64,000 nt of DNA from Bradyrhizobium japonicum USDA 6 (GCF_000284375.1 NC_017249.1:1054001-1118000), one strand, 5' to 3'. Shown: positions 16,166 through 29,082, numbered from the stretch's first letter. Program-made: numbers and translations. Notes: generated by a model not told the origin, from the sequence alone.

Positions 16166-17302
16166 ATGAAGAGCCCGTTCTATACCGCCGAGCATGATGC
16201 CTTCCGCGAGGTGATGCGCCGCTTTGTCGAGAAGGAGATCACGCCCTTTGCCCATGAATGGGACGAGGCCGGCGAATTTCCCCGCATGCTCTATCGCAAG
16301 GCGGCCGAGATTGGCCTGTTGGGGCTCGGATTCCCCGAGGAATATGGTGGGATCGCCGCCGACCAGTTCATGAAGATCGTCGCGAGCCAGGAACTGGCGC
16401 GGGCGGGTGCCGGCGGCGTCAGTGCCAGCCTGATGAGCCACACCATCGGCTCGCCTCCGATTGCGCGGGCGGCGCGCCCCGAGCTGAAGGCGCGCGTGCT
16501 GCCGCAGGTGCTGTCGGGCGAGAAGATCTCCGCGTTGGCGATCACCGAGCCGGGCGGCGGCTCGGACGTCGCAAACCTCCGCACCAGGGCGCGGCGCGAT
16601 GGCGATCACTACGTCGTGACCGGCGAGAAGACCTTCATCACCTCGGGGGTGCGTGCCGATTATCTGACCGTTGCGGTGCGTACAGGCGGCGAGGGCGCCG
16701 GCGGCGTCAGCCTGCTCCTGATCGAGGGCGACACGCCCGGCTTGTCCAGGACAAAACTGAAGAAGATGGGCTGGTGGGCCTCCGACACCGCGACGCTGCA
16801 TTTCGACGAGTGCCGCGTGCCGGCCGAAAACCTGATCGGCGAGGAAGGCCAGGGCTTCAAGATCATCATGCGGAATTTCAACAGCGAGCGCATGGGCATG
16901 GCGGCCGGCTGCACCGCCTTCGCGCGGGTCTGCCTCGACGAGGCGATCGCCTATGCCAAGGAGCGCAAGACTTTTGGCAAGCCGCTCGCCCAGCACCAGG
17001 TCATCCGCCACAAGATCGTCGACATGGCGCAGAAGGTTTCGGCTTCGCAAGCGATGCTCGAAATGCTGGCCTGGCGGCTGGAGCAGGGCGAGAGCCCCGT
17101 CGCCGAAATCTGCATGATGAAGAACCAGGCGACGCAGACCATGGCGTTCTGCGCCTCGGAAGCCGTGCAGATCTTCGGCGGCGCCGGCTTCATGCGCGGC
17201 ATCAAGGCCGAGCGCGTCTACCGCGAGGTCAAGGTCAACGCCATCGGCGGCGGCACCGAGGAGATCATGAAGGATCTGGCGAGCCGGCAGATGGGCTTGT
17301 GA
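16166..17302 (+). CDS. Acyl-CoA dehydrogenase (LCAD/isovaleryl-type active site)
   Basis: 378-residue FAD enzyme that makes the alpha-beta double bond in an acyl-CoA, passing electrons to ETF. The N-terminal helical domain, the middle beta domain with ALAITEPGGGSDVANL and TGEKTFITSG (FAD and substrate contacts), and the C-terminal helical domain with RKTFGKPLAQHQ are all present at the usual length. At the position where most family members carry the catalytic Glu (pattern YEGT) this protein has IGGGTEE, without that Glu. A Glu occurs instead in helix G (FNSERMGMA), the location used by isovaleryl-CoA and long-chain acyl-CoA dehydrogenases. First gene of the plus-strand catabolic block. Confidence 0.92.
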   Translation: MKSPFYTAEHDAFREVMRRFVEKEITPFAHEWDEAGEFPRMLYRKAAEIGLLGLGFPEEYGGIAADQFMKIVASQELARAGAGGVSASLMSHTIGSPPIARAARPELKARVLPQVLSGEKISALAITEPGGGSDVANLRTRARRDGDHYVVTGEKTFITSGVRADYLTVAVRTGGEGAGGVSLLLIEGDTPGLSRTKLKKMGWWASDTATLHFDECRVPAENLIGEEGQGFKIIMRNFNSERMGMAAGCTAFARVCLDEAIAYAKERKTFGKPLAQHQVIRHKIVDMAQKVSASQAMLEMLAWRLEQGESPVAEICMMKNQATQTMAFCASEAVQIFGGAGFMRGIKAERVYREVKVNAIGGGTEEIMKDLASRQMGL

Positions 17303-17306
17303 TGAG

Positions 17307-17406
17307 AGTCGTCCTGGGGCGCGCGGAGCGCGAACCCGGGACCTGGAGATGAGTTCTAACATATCGAGATTCCGGGTTCGACGCTTCGCGCCGTCCCGGA
17401 ATGACA
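17307..17406. repeat. Intergenic palindromic repeat, family D
   Basis: From gtcgtcctggggcgcg to cgtcccggaatgac, with arms around cccgggacc and attccgggttcg. Copies or relatives lie at 39505-39552, 40891-41042, 50321-50455 and 51941-52108. It sits between the two acyl-CoA dehydrogenase genes, and its last bases supply the ATG at 17401, which is therefore unlikely to be the real start of the second gene. Confidence 0.75.
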
Positions 17407-17415
17407 GGAAGCAAA

Positions 17416-18578
<1,163 letters not shown>

Positions 18579-18579
<1 letters not shown>

Positions 18580-19235
18580 TGATCACGCTCTATCACTGCG
18601 ACGCCGCGCGCTCGTTCCGTCCGCTCTGGATGCTGGAGGAGATGGCGCTGCCGTATGAGCTGAAGATGCTGCCGTTCCCGCCGCGCGTCTTCGCCAAGGA
18701 ATATCTCGCGCTCAATCCGCTGGGCACGATTCCCTTCATGGTCGACGGCGAGACCAAGATGACGGAGTCCTCCGGCATCTGCCATTATCTCGGCATCAAG
18801 CACGGGCCGACGCCATTGATGGTCGGCCCCGAAGATCCCGCCTATGGCGCGTTCCTGAACTGGATGTATTTCAGCGATGCCACGCTGACCTTCCCGCAGA
18901 CGCTGGTGCTCCGGTACACCCAGCTTGAGCCGGAGGAGCGCCGCAATCTGCAGGTCGCCACCGACTATGCAAAATGGTTCCTGGGGCGGCTGCGCGCCGT
19001 CGAGGCAGCGACGGCGAATGCCGAAACATTGTGCGCGGGCCGCTTCACCGCCGCTGACATTGTCATCGGCTACGCGCTCCGCCTCGCCAGCAACATCGGG
19101 CTCGCCAAGGATTTCGGGCCAAATGTCGCAGCCTATTGGGCGCGGTTGCAGCGGCGCGACGGCTTCAAGCGCGCGGTTGCTGCGGAGCAGAAGGCCGGTG
19201 CCGAGCAGAATGTTGCGCCGCGCGTGAGGGCGTAA
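18579..19235 (+). CDS. Glutathione S-transferase family protein
   Basis: 218-residue cytoplasmic protein with an N-terminal thioredoxin-like GST domain (LYHCDAARSFRPLWMLEEM; the conserved cis-Pro in PLGTIPFMVD; ESSGICHYL) and a C-terminal all-helical domain with the N-capping motif FTAADIVIGYAL. A Ser/Arg pair near residues 12-13 may activate glutathione. It overlaps the second acyl-CoA dehydrogenase stop by one base, so it is part of the same unit and may conjugate or isomerise an intermediate; the substrate cannot be told. Confidence 0.85.
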
Positions 19236-19408
19236 CCTGCGAGGATTGGGACTGCAGTCTCATGACGGTTCCGGATTGGCACATCGCCGTCCTGGAATGC
19301 CAAGGCTTTGCGCGTCATGACAGCGCTATCGCGCCGTGACAGCGCCCAAATTTCCGCTAAGGTGACCTCCGTCCGCAGCGGCCAAAGAGCCGCGCGAGGA
19401 GGATCCCA

Positions 19409-20209
19409 ATGGAAGACAACGGTCGCGAATCCGACCATCTGATGCTGATCACGCCGGAGCGGGTATTCTATGCCGGCCTGCTCGGCCGTCCCCGCAAGCG
19501 CACTCCCGGTTGCTGCCACGTCTATGTCGCGGTGAAGGGCAGCCTGCATCTAACGATCGACGACGTTCTCGCCACCGGCGAGCTGTTCGTGACCCTGCCT
19601 AACCAGCGGCATTCCATCGCCAGCGACTATCGCACTGCAATCAGCGTGACGCTCGAGCCGGAAAGCATGCCGGACGGCGTGATCGAGGCCCTGGCCGAGC
19701 GGCTGACCGGACCCGACCGGGCCGTCTATGCCCGCAAGATCCTCGCCGCCTACGCCCTGCTGCGCCAGCGCCGCTATGGCGACATCACCACCGCCGAATT
19801 CGACGAGATGTGCTTTGGCGAGGCGTTGCCGCGTCGCGTGCTCGATCCGCGCGTGATGCGCGCCGTCGCCCGCATCGGCCGCTTCTCCGGCGAGCCGGTG
19901 ACGGCGGATACGTGCGCCGCCGAAGCGGGCCTCTCGGCCTCGCGCTTCCTGCATCTGTTCAAGGAGGAGACCGGCATCTCGTTCCGCTCCTTCCGCGCCT
20001 GGAAGCGTGCGCGGCATTTGCTGCACTTCGCCAACCAGGACCTCAACCTAGCCCACCTCGCGCAGGACATCGGCTATCCCGACTCGACCCATTTCAGCCA
20101 TTCGATCCGGCGCTTCTATGGATTGAAACCGCGTGCAATCTTCGTCGGTTCGCGCGACCTTGCGATCTACCGCAGCACCGAGACGGTGCGGCTGGCGGAG
20201 GCCAGCTAG
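19409..20209 (+). CDS. AraC-family transcriptional regulator
   Basis: 266-residue regulator. The N-terminal half is a cupin-like sensor region (CHVYVAVKGSLHLTI; LPNQRHSI). The C-terminal ~100 residues hold two helix-turn-helix units: TCAAEAGLSASRFLHLFKEE and LAHLAQDIGYPDSTHFSHSI, followed by the AraC signature RRFYGLKPRA. The start is supported by GAGGAGGATCCC six bases upstream. It lies inside the plus-strand catabolic block and is the natural candidate for its local regulator. Confidence 0.9.
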   Translation: MEDNGRESDHLMLITPERVFYAGLLGRPRKRTPGCCHVYVAVKGSLHLTIDDVLATGELFVTLPNQRHSIASDYRTAISVTLEPESMPDGVIEALAERLTGPDRAVYARKILAAYALLRQRRYGDITTAEFDEMCFGEALPRRVLDPRVMRAVARIGRFSGEPVTADTCAAEAGLSASRFLHLFKEETGISFRSFRAWKRARHLLHFANQDLNLAHLAQDIGYPDSTHFSHSIRRFYGLKPRAIFVGSRDLAIYRSTETVRLAEAS

Positions 20210-20218
20210 GCGCGCTCT

Positions 20219-20310
20219 CGTAGGGTGGGCAAAGCGAAGCGTGCCCACCATCTTCGCCAGGCGTTGAGACGTGTGGCGGGCACGGCGCAAAGCCCCTTTG
20301 CCCACCACAC
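20219..20310. repeat. Intergenic palindromic repeat, family C
   Basis: tcgtagggtgggcaaagcg at one end and ctttgcccaccacacg at the other, with gtgcccacc and ggcgggcac inside. A second copy is at 24998-25084. The arms can pair over a long stem. Confidence 0.75.
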
Positions 20311-20409
20311 GATAGCTCGTCTTTAGCTAGCTTCTCCGCGCAAGAAGCCGCATGCCGCTCATCACATGATCGCAAGCGTTGAATTCTCAACGTGCGAGAT
20401 ATTAGTGGC

Positions 20410-21276
20410 ATGAGCGACAAGGCCGTCATCACCTGCGCGCTGAACGGCGTGCTCACCGACCCGAAGCAGCACAACGTGCCTGTGACGCCCGAGCAGATGG
20501 CACGCGAAGCCAAGGCTGCGTTCGATGCCGGCGCCAGCATCATGCACATCCATCTGCGCCAGCAGGCGCCGGACAAGGGACATCTGCCGTCCTGGGACGT
20601 GAGCGTCAGCAAGGAGATCCAGCAGGCCATCCGCGAGGCCTGCCCCGGCGTCATCATCAATCACACCTCGGGCGTCTCGGGGCCGAACTACAGCGGCGCG
20701 CTCGACTGCATCCGCGAGACCAGGCCCGAGATTGCGGCCTGCAACGCCGGCTCGCTGAACTATCTGAAGGTCAAGGCCGACAACACCTGGGCCTGGCCGC
20801 CGATGATGTTCGACAACGCGGTCGAGAAGGTGAAGGACTATCTCGACGTCATGAACGCGGTCGGAACCATCCCCGAGTTCGAATGTTTCGACGTCGGCAT
20901 CGTCCGCTGCGTCGGCATGTACCACCAGGTCGGCATGTACCAAGGCCCGCTGGAATATAACTTCGTGATGGGCGTTGCCTCCGGCATGCCGTCCGATCCT
21001 GATCTCTTGCCGATCCTGATCAAGCTGAAGCGCCCCGAGGCGCATTTCCAGGTCACGGCGATCGGCCGCGAGGAGATATGGCCGCTGCATCAGCGCTGCG
21101 CCGAGCTCGGAGGCCATCTCCGCACCGGTCTGGAGGACGCCTTCTATCTTGCCGACGGCAAGAAGGTGACGTCGAACGGCCAGCTGATCGAGGCCATCGC
21201 CGCCTGCGCCCGCCGTGCGGGCCGCGAGATCGCAAGCCCCGCCGAGGCGCGGAAGATCTTTGGGACGAATCGGTAA
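20410..21276 (+). CDS. Beta-keto acid cleavage enzyme (BKACE/DUF849)
   Basis: 288-residue TIM-barrel enzyme of the family named for 3-keto-5-aminohexanoate cleavage enzyme (Kce). Members transfer a group from a beta-keto acid to acetyl-CoA, giving acetoacetate and a new acyl-CoA. The zinc-binding HxH motif is visible (IMHIHLRQQ), as are the conserved TCALNGVLTDP start, NHTSGV on a central strand, and YNFVMGVASGMP near the C-terminal part of the barrel. The ATG at 20410 fits the family start; a GTG at 20392 is also in frame but adds six residues with no ribosome site. The true beta-keto acid substrate is not predictable; the family is known for diverse, mostly untested substrates. It lies 113 bases upstream of the carboxylase pair. 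Confidence 0.9.
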   Translation: MSDKAVITCALNGVLTDPKQHNVPVTPEQMAREAKAAFDAGASIMHIHLRQQAPDKGHLPSWDVSVSKEIQQAIREACPGVIINHTSGVSGPNYSGALDCIRETRPEIAACNAGSLNYLKVKADNTWAWPPMMFDNAVEKVKDYLDVMNAVGTIPEFECFDVGIVRCVGMYHQVGMYQGPLEYNFVMGVASGMPSDPDLLPILIKLKRPEAHFQVTAIGREEIWPLHQRCAELGGHLRTGLEDAFYLADGKKVTSNGQLIEAIAACARRAGREIASPAEARKIFGTNR

Positions 21277-21290
21277 GGTATCGCCTCAAC

Positions 21291-21375
21291 CGTCATTGCG
21301 AGCGAAGCGAAGCAATCCAGGGTTTTCCGCGGTGACGGTCTGGATTGCTTCGTCGCTTCGCTCCTCGCAATGACG
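21291..21375. repeat. Intergenic palindromic repeat, family B
   Basis: cgtcattgcgag to ctcgcaatgacg with inner arms gcgaagcaatccag and tctggattgcttcg. It lies between the BKACE and carboxyltransferase genes, ending 14 bases before the latter's start codon, so it may shape the leader of that gene. Confidence 0.85.
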
Positions 21376-21389
21376 AGCAGGATAGAGTT

Positions 21390-23002
21390 ATGTCCATTCT
21401 CGACAACACCATTTCCCCCGGCAGCACTGCCTATCACGCCAACCGCGACGGCATGCTCGCGCTGATCGAGCGCATGCGCGCGCTGGAAGAACGCACGCGT
21501 GCGGCGTCGGCGGCGGCAAAGGATCGCTTCCACAAGCGCGGCCAGCTGCTGCCGCGCGAACGCGTCGCGCTGGTGCTCGATCCCGGCGCGCCCTTCATCG
21601 AGCTGTCGACGCTTGCCGGCTACATGTTCGACGTGCCGGATGCGAACAAGAGCGTGCCCGGCGGCGGCGTCATCGCCGGCATCGGCTTCGTCTCCGGCGT
21701 CCGCTGCATGGTCAGCGCCAATGATGCCGGCATCGATGCCGGTGCGCTCCAGCCTTACGGCCTCGACAAGACGCTGCGGGTGCAGGAGCTCGCGCTCGAA
21801 AACAAGCTGCCTTACGTTCAGCTCGTCGAAAGCGCGGGGGCCAATCTGCTGCGCTACCGCGTCGAGGACTTTGTCCGCGGCGGCAACATCTTTCGCAATC
21901 TCGCGCGGCTTTCGGCGGCCGGGCTGCCGGTCGTCACCGTCACGCACGGCTCGTCGACCGCGGGCGGCGCCTACCAGACCGGCCTGTCCGATTACATCGT
22001 CATGGTGCGCGGCCGCACCCGCGCCTTCCTTGCCGGACCGCCGCTGCTGAAGGCCGCGACAGGCGAGATCGCGACCGAGGAAGAGCTCGGCGGTGCCGAG
22101 ATGCACACGCAGGTCTCCGGCCTCGGCGATTACCTCGCGGAGGACGACCGCGATGCGCTGCGCATCGCGCGCGAGATCATGGCGGCGCTGGAATGGGAGC
22201 GGCCGGGCCGGGCGGTTTCACAGTTCAAACCGCCGCGCTACGACCAGGACGAGCTGCTCGGCATCATGCCGATGGACCACAAGCGCACCGTCGACATGAA
22301 GCAGGTGATCGCGCGCATCGTCGACGATTCCGACTTCACCGAGATGGCGCCCAATTACGGCCCCGCCACCGTCTGCGGTCACGCCCGCATCGAGGGCCAG
22401 GCGATCGGCATCATCACCAACAACGGCCCGCTCGATCCCGCCGGCGCCAACAAGGCGACGCATTTCATCCAAGCCTGCTGCCAGACCCGCACGCCGATCC
22501 TCTATCTCAACAACACCACCGGCTACATGGTCGGCAAGGCCTATGAAGAAGCCGGCATGATCAAGCATGGCTCGAAGATGATCCAGGCGGTCACGTCTGC
22601 GACGGTGCCGCAGATCACCATCTATTGCGGCGCCTCGTTCGGCGCCGGCAATTACGGCATGTGCGGGCGCGGCTTCCATCCGCGCTTCTGCTTCTCCTGG
22701 CCCAACGCCAAGACCGCCGTGATGGGCGGCGAGCAGGCTGCCGAAACCATGGCGATCGTGACCGAGGCCGCCGCCGCGCGTCGCGGCAAGCCGGTCGAGA
22801 AAGAGAAGCTGGACGCGATGAAGGCGCAGATCATCGGCGTGTTCGACGGCCAGATGGACGTGTTCTCGACCAGCGCGCGCGTGCTCGACGACGGCGTGAT
22901 CGACCCGCGCGACACCCGCGCGGTGCTGTCCGAGGTGCTCGCGATCTGCCGCGAGGGCGATGCGCGCACGCCCCAGCGCATGCAATTCTCGGTGGCCCGC
23001 CC

Positions 23003-23006
<4 letters not shown>
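21390..23006 (+). CDS. Biotin-dependent acyl-CoA carboxylase, carboxyltransferase (beta) subunit
   Basis: 538-residue carboxyltransferase with two crotonase-like halves. Features include THGSSTAGGAYQTGLSDY (oxyanion/CoA region of the N half), AGPPLLKAATGEIATEEELG, and in the C half NNGPLDPAGANKATHFIQ and GASFGAGNYGMCGRGFHP, which resemble methylcrotonyl-CoA and geranyl-CoA carboxylase beta subunits more than acetyl- or propionyl-CoA types. It transfers CO2 from carboxybiotin to the gamma carbon of an enoyl-CoA or the alpha carbon of an acyl-CoA. The ATG at 21390 begins the family-like N-terminus; upstream codons belong to the repeat. Its stop overlaps the alpha-subunit start (ATGA at 23003-23006), which signals a stoichiometric complex. 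Confidence 0.9.
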
Positions 23007-24976
<1,970 letters not shown>

Positions 24977-24997
24977 TCGGCGCGGCGAGCGCCGCAC

Positions 24998-25084
24998 TCG
25001 TAGGGTGGGCAAGGGCGCGTAGCGCCGTGCCCGCCAACGTCCGGCGATTGCGAGGGCGGGCACGCTTCGCTTTGCCCACCCTGC
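24998..25084. repeat. Intergenic palindromic repeat, family C
   Basis: tcgtagggtgggcaaggg at one end, gctttgcccaccctgcg at the other, with inner arms gccgtgcccgcc and ggcgggcacgc. Follows the carboxylase alpha gene by 21 bases and may serve as its terminator. Confidence 0.75.
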
Positions 25085-25164
25085 GCCACTGCACTCGGGC
25101 GCCCCAATAAATCCAAATAATTCCAATATGATGCGACCTGCTTGATCTCGCTCATAATTATTAT

Positions 25165-25177
25165 TGAACATTGTTCA
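25165..25177. promoter_or_regulatory. Perfect palindrome TGAACA-T-TGTTCA, possible operator
   Basis: A 13-base perfect inverted repeat in a locally AT-rich stretch (25150-25200), 24 bases before the start codon of the CREST/ceramidase-like gene. Position and symmetry suit the binding site of a dimeric repressor, for example of the TetR type, but no regulator gene is adjacent. Confidence 0.4.
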
Positions 25178-25201
25178 GTTTTGGGCTACTAATATTGAGC
25201 G

Positions 25202-26038
25202 ATGTCAAATCATGTGGAGGCCTGCGTGTTGCGCGCAAATCACCACGCCCGAGAGACCGATGCCTTGCTGCCGTCAGGGTCCCGCCGGCTCTCGTTCGCC
25301 GCGCCGCAAGTCCGCGAAAAATATCTGATTGGCGCGCTCTCCATCCTCACGCTGGTGGCGCTCCTCGCGCCCGCGCTGCCTGCCTCCGCGTGGCACACAC
25401 CGCATTTCGTCGACACCCGCACGTGGCTGGGTCTGCACAACGCCGGCGATGTGCTGAGCAATCTCGCCTTCCTGGCAATGGGCGTCTGGGGCCTGGTGCG
25501 GCTGCGAGCCCGCAATGATGCGCTCGTGGGTGCACGCTTTCTCTTTGTGGGACTGATCCTCACCTGCATAGGATCGAGCATCTATCATCTCGACCCCGAC
25601 ACGCCGCAGCGGCTCGTCGCCGATCGTCTCGGCATGGCGGTGGCGTTCGCCGGCTTTCTGGGCATCGCGGCCGGCGAGCGCGTCAGCGTGCGTGCCGGTC
25701 AGGCGGTGGTGGCGCTGGTGACGGTTGCGGGCCTGCTCGCGGCCTGGGTGGCACGTGAAAACCTCACGCCATGGGTGGTCGTGCAGTTCGGTGGGATGGC
25801 ACTCGCTGTGGGACTGGCGTTGACCCCGCCTCGGCCCGGCGCCCTTGGCGTGCCGTTCGGCGGCGTGATCTTCTTTTACGCGCTGGCCAAGCTTTTCGAA
25901 CTGGGTGACGTGACCATATTTGAAGCGACAGGCCACATTGTCTCGGGCCACACGCTCAAGCATCTGGCCGCCGCGCTGGCGGCCTGGCCGGTGATCCGGG
26001 CGTTGGGCTCTACTGACCCTGCCCCGTCCCCTCGTTGA
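25202..26038 (+). CDS. CREST/alkaline-ceramidase-like membrane protein
   Basis: 278-residue integral membrane protein with about seven hydrophobic segments beginning near residue 40. The metal-hydrolase residues of the CREST superfamily (ceramidases, PAQR receptors, Per1) appear in the right order: Ser and His in [10 protein letters not shown], Asp in DRLGMAVAF, and two His in [10 protein letters not shown] (HxxxH pattern near the last helix). Members hydrolyse amide bonds in lipids using zinc. The natural substrate in a bacterium without known ceramides is open. An AT-rich leader with a perfect palindrome precedes it. Its last 29 bases overlap the 3' end of the convergent ABC ATPase gene. 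Confidence 0.78.
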   Translation: MSNHVEACVLRANHHARETDALLPSGSRRLSFAAPQVREKYLIGALSILTLVALLAPALPASAWHTPHFVDTRTWLGLHNAGDVLSNLAFLAMGVWGLVRLRARNDALVGARFLFVGLILTCIGSSIYHLDPDTPQRLVADRLGMAVAFAGFLGIAAGERVSVRAGQAVVALVTVAGLLAAWVARENLTPWVVVQFGGMALAVGLALTPPRPGALGVPFGGVIFFYALAKLFELGDVTIFEATGHIVSGHTLKHLAAALAAWPVIRALGSTDPAPSPR

Positions 26039-26996
26039 GCAGACACGCCACCTGATGCCTATCACCAGCGTCCACCAGCGCCGGCCGCTCCGTCTTGCAC
26101 CGCTCCATCGCAAACCGGCAGCGGGTGTGAAACGCGCAGCCAGATGGCGGATTGACCGGGCTCGGCACGTCGCCGTCGACCAGCGGCGCGAGCTTCTTGG
26201 CAAACGGGTTTGCAACCGGCACTGACGCAAGCAGGGCCTGCGTGTAGGGATGGCGCGGATTGCGGAACAGCTCGTCCTTGTCGGCGATCTCGACGATGCG
26301 GCCGAGATACATCACGGCGACGCGGTGGCTGATATGGGCGACCACGGCGAGGTCGTGGGCGATGAAGAGATAGGAGAAGCCGTGCTGCTTTTGCAGGTCG
26401 ATCAGGAGATTGATCACCTGCGCCTGGATCGAGACGTCGAGCGCGGAGACCGGCTCGTCGCAGACGATCAGGCGCGGCCCCAGCGCAAGCGCCCGCGCGA
26501 TGCAGATGCGCTGGCGCTGGCCGCCGGAAAATTGGTGCGGGAAGTTGCGCATCTGATCGGGCCGCAGGCCGACCTGCTCGAACAGTTTTGCGGTACGCGC
26601 TTCCAGCTCCTTGCCGCTTGCGAGCCCATGCACGGCGAGCGGTTCACCGACGATGTCGCCGGCGGTCATGCGCGGATTGAGCGAAGCGAACGGGTCCTGG
26701 AACACGATCTGCATTGAGCGGCGATGCGGCCGCAGCGCGGTCTTGGAGAGACGGGTGATGTCCTCTCCATCAAGGCGGATCTGGCCTGAAGTCGGCTCGA
26801 CCAGCCGCAGCACGCTGCGCGCCACCGTCGACTTGCCGCAGCCGGATTCGCCGACAAGGCCGAGCGTTTCGCCGGTATGAACCGAGAACGAGACGCCGTC
26901 GACCGCATGCACGGTGCCGACCTGCCGCCGCAACACGCCGGCGCGCACCGCATAGTGCTTCTTGAGATCGGTGACTTCGAGCAGCGCCTCGGTCAT
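26010..26996 (-). CDS. Oligopeptide/dipeptide ABC importer ATPase, second (DppF-like)
   Basis: 328-residue ATP-binding subunit of a peptide/nickel-type importer. Walker [11 protein letters not shown]-loop [12 protein letters not shown], signature FSGGQRQRI, Walker [13 protein letters not shown], and the C-terminal oligopeptide-transporter extension with a Cys-rich motif ([15 protein letters not shown]) that may bind an Fe-S cluster, as in DppD/F. The ATG at 26996 overlaps the stop of the first ATPase gene (ATGA), so the pair is translationally coupled. Last gene of the minus-strand importer unit; its end overlaps the convergent CREST gene. Confidence 0.92.
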   Translation of the reverse strand: MTEALLEVTDLKKHYAVRAGVLRRQVGTVHAVDGVSFSVHTGETLGLVGESGCGKSTVARSVLRLVEPTSGQIRLDGEDITRLSKTALRPHRRSMQIVFQDPFASLNPRMTAGDIVGEPLAVHGLASGKELEARTAKLFEQVGLRPDQMRNFPHQFSGGQRQRICIARALALGPRLIVCDEPVSALDVSIQAQVINLLIDLQKQHGFSYLFIAHDLAVVAHISHRVAVMYLGRIVEIADKDELFRNPRHPYTQALLASVPVANPFAKKLAPLVDGDVPSPVNPPSGCAFHTRCRFAMERCKTERPALVDAGDRHQVACLLNEGTGQGQ

Positions 26997-28000
26997 GCCA
27001 CCTCCGCCACTTCGGCTGCGCGCCAGCACGCGGCGAGATGGCCGCCGCCCCAGTCCGCCAGCGGCGGATATTCGGCCTCGCAGCGCTTGATCGCGAGCTT
27101 GCAGCGTGGCGCGAAGGCGCAGCCTTTCGGCAACCGCACCAGCGACGGCACCGTGCCGGGAATCTCGTTCAGCCGAGCCTGCGCCGGCATGCCGGACGCC
27201 GGCACCGCCGGGATCGAGGCCATCAGCCCGCGCGTATAGGGATGCTTTGGCGCCGCGAACAGCGCCTCCACCGTTGCCTCCTCCACCTTCTTCCCCGCAT
27301 ACATCACGATCACCCGCTGCGCGGTCTGCGCGACGACGCCGAGATCATGCGTGATCAGCACGAGGCCGGTGCCGAGCTCCTTCTGAAGGTCGAGGATCAG
27401 CGCCAGGATCTGTGCCTGGATGGTGACGTCGAGCGCGGTGGTCGGCTCGTCCGCGATCAGCAGCGCCGGCCTGCAGGCCAGCGCCATCGCGATCATCGCG
27501 CGCTGGCGCATGCCGCCGGAGAGCTGATGCGGATATTCCCGCGCGCGCCGCGCCGGTTCGGGAATGCGTACCAGCCGCAGCATCTCGACCGCGATGTCGC
27601 GCGCTTCTCTGGCCGGCATCGCCCGGTGCAGCCGCACCGCCTCGACGATCTGGTCGCCGATCCGCATCACCGGATTGAGCGAGGTCATCGGCTCCTGGAA
27701 GATCATGGAGATGCGATTGCCCCTGACGGCGCGCATCTCGGCTTCATCCAGCGCCAGCAGCTCGGTGCCTTCGAGCGAGACCGACCCGCCGACGATGCGG
27801 CCGGGCGGATCGGGCACCAGCCGCATCAGGGACAGCGCGGTGACGCTCTTGCCGCAGCCGGATTCGCCGACGATCGCCAGCGTCTCGCCGCGCCTCACGG
27901 TGAAGGAGACATCGTCGACGGCTTTGAACAGGCCGGAATTGGTGAAGAACACCGTCTTCAGGTTCTTCACATCGAGCACGAGATCGGATTTGTCTGCCAT
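26993..28000 (-). CDS. Oligopeptide/dipeptide ABC importer ATPase, first (DppD-like)
   Basis: 335-residue ATP-binding subunit: Walker [11 protein letters not shown]-loop [12 protein letters not shown], signature [11 protein letters not shown], Walker [13 protein letters not shown], and a C-terminal Cys motif [15 protein letters not shown]. It works as a heterodimer with the second ATPase. The ATG at 28000 overlaps by one base the stop of the DppC-like gene (TGATG). The longer frame to 28156 is an artefact inside that permease gene. Confidence 0.92.
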   Translation of the reverse strand: MADKSDLVLDVKNLKTVFFTNSGLFKAVDDVSFTVRRGETLAIVGESGCGKSVTALSLMRLVPDPPGRIVGGSVSLEGTELLALDEAEMRAVRGNRISMIFQEPMTSLNPVMRIGDQIVEAVRLHRAMPAREARDIAVEMLRLVRIPEPARRAREYPHQLSGGMRQRAMIAMALACRPALLIADEPTTALDVTIQAQILALILDLQKELGTGLVLITHDLGVVAQTAQRVIVMYAGKKVEEATVEALFAAPKHPYTRGLMASIPAVPASGMPAQARLNEIPGTVPSLVRLPKGCAFAPRCKLAIKRCEAEYPPLADWGGGHLAACWRAAEVAEVA

Positions 28001-28893
28001 CAGCCGCGCTGCCGGGGATCGAGGATGTCGCGCAGGGCGTCGCCGAACAGATTGGCGCCGAACACGGCGAGGCTGATCGCGATGCCCGGGAAGATCACCA
28101 GCCACGGCGCGGTGCGGACATATTCGGCCGCGGATTCCGAGAGCATGCGGCCCCACGACGGATAGGGCTCGGGAATGCCGAGGCCGAGGAAGGACAGGGA
28201 AGCCTCGGTGAGGATGGTCGAGCCGAGTTGCGCGGTCGCGAGCACGATCAGCGGCGCCAGCGTGTTCGGCAGCACGTGGCGCAGCGCGATCCTCACCTCG
28301 CTCATGCCGATCGACTTGGCGGCTTCGACAAAGGGCAGTTCGCGCAGCGCCAGCGTGTTGGCGCGAATGACGCGCGATACCGTCGGGATCAGCGGAATGG
28401 CGATGGCGATGATGACGTTCGGCAGGGACGGGCCGAGCGCGGCGGTCATGATCAACGCCAGGACCAGCAGTGGAAGCGCCTGAAGAATGTCGGAGATGCG
28501 CTGGAATACGAGATCGACCCAGCCGGAGAGATAGCCGGAGGTCAGCCCGACAATGACCCCGATGGTGCCGCCAAGTGCCGTCGAGCCGATACCGACGGCC
28601 AGCGAAATGCGCGCGCCGTGGATGATGCGGCTGAACACGTCGCGGCCGAAGGAATCCGTGCCCATCCAGTGCGTCGCGCTCGGCCGCGCCAGCGCACGGG
28701 CGGCGTCGATGGTCAGCGGATCGTAACGCGCGATGAAGTCGGCGAAGATCGCCGTTAGCACAAACAGCGTCATGATGATCAGCCCGGCCGCGCCCAGCAC
28801 GTGGCGCTGCGCCAGGAATAGCACGCGCCGCCAGCCGCCGGTCGCATGCGCGCCGGCCCGCCTCAGTTCAACGTCATAGTCGATTGCGGCCAT
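28000..28893 (-). CDS. Peptide-type ABC importer permease (DppC-like)
   Basis: 297-residue inner-membrane permease with a charged N-terminus, a first membrane helix at about 32-53, a DppC-like loop (DPLTIDAARALARPSATHWM, then GTDSFGRDVFSRI), and five more helices with the EAA motif (FVEAAKSIGMSEVRIALRHV). Pairs with the DppB-like permease, from which it is separated by a 189-base gap filled with a repeat. Confidence 0.93.
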   Translation of the reverse strand: MAAIDYDVELRRAGAHATGGWRRVLFLAQRHVLGAAGLIIMTLFVLTAIFADFIARYDPLTIDAARALARPSATHWMGTDSFGRDVFSRIIHGARISLAVGIGSTALGGTIGVIVGLTSGYLSGWVDLVFQRISDILQALPLLVLALIMTAALGPSLPNVIIAIAIPLIPTVSRVIRANTLALRELPFVEAAKSIGMSEVRIALRHVLPNTLAPLIVLATAQLGSTILTEASLSFLGLGIPEPYPSWGRMLSESAAEYVRTAPWLVIFPGIAISLAVFGANLFGDALRDILDPRQRG

Positions 28894-28904
28894 GGGGCTC
28901 TATC

Positions 28905-29048
28905 TTCCCCCTCTCCCCGCGCGCGGGGAGAGGGTTGGGGTGAGGGGGCTCTCCGCGGAGGAGGTGAGAGTTGGACGCGCGGAGACTCCCCCTCACCCGG
29001 ATTGCTGCGCAATCCGACCTCTCCCCGCAAGCGGGGAGAGGTGAAGGA
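28905..29048. repeat. Intergenic palindromic repeat, family A, inside the importer operon
   Basis: Arms cccctctccccgcgcgcgggg and cctctccccgcaagcggggag with a central mirror segment (gtgagggggctctccgcgg / cgcggagactccccctcac). It separates the DppB-like and DppC-like genes, where it could attenuate or stabilise the message and change subunit ratios. Confidence 0.8.
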
Positions 29049-29082
29049 GAGTGCGCTCGCGGCGTGAACAAAAATCATGCGG

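Noticed and set aside
22625..23002. Upstream extension of the carboxylase alpha frame
   Set aside because: It overlaps the beta-subunit gene in another frame and is Arg-rich; the ATGA overlap start at 23003 is better.
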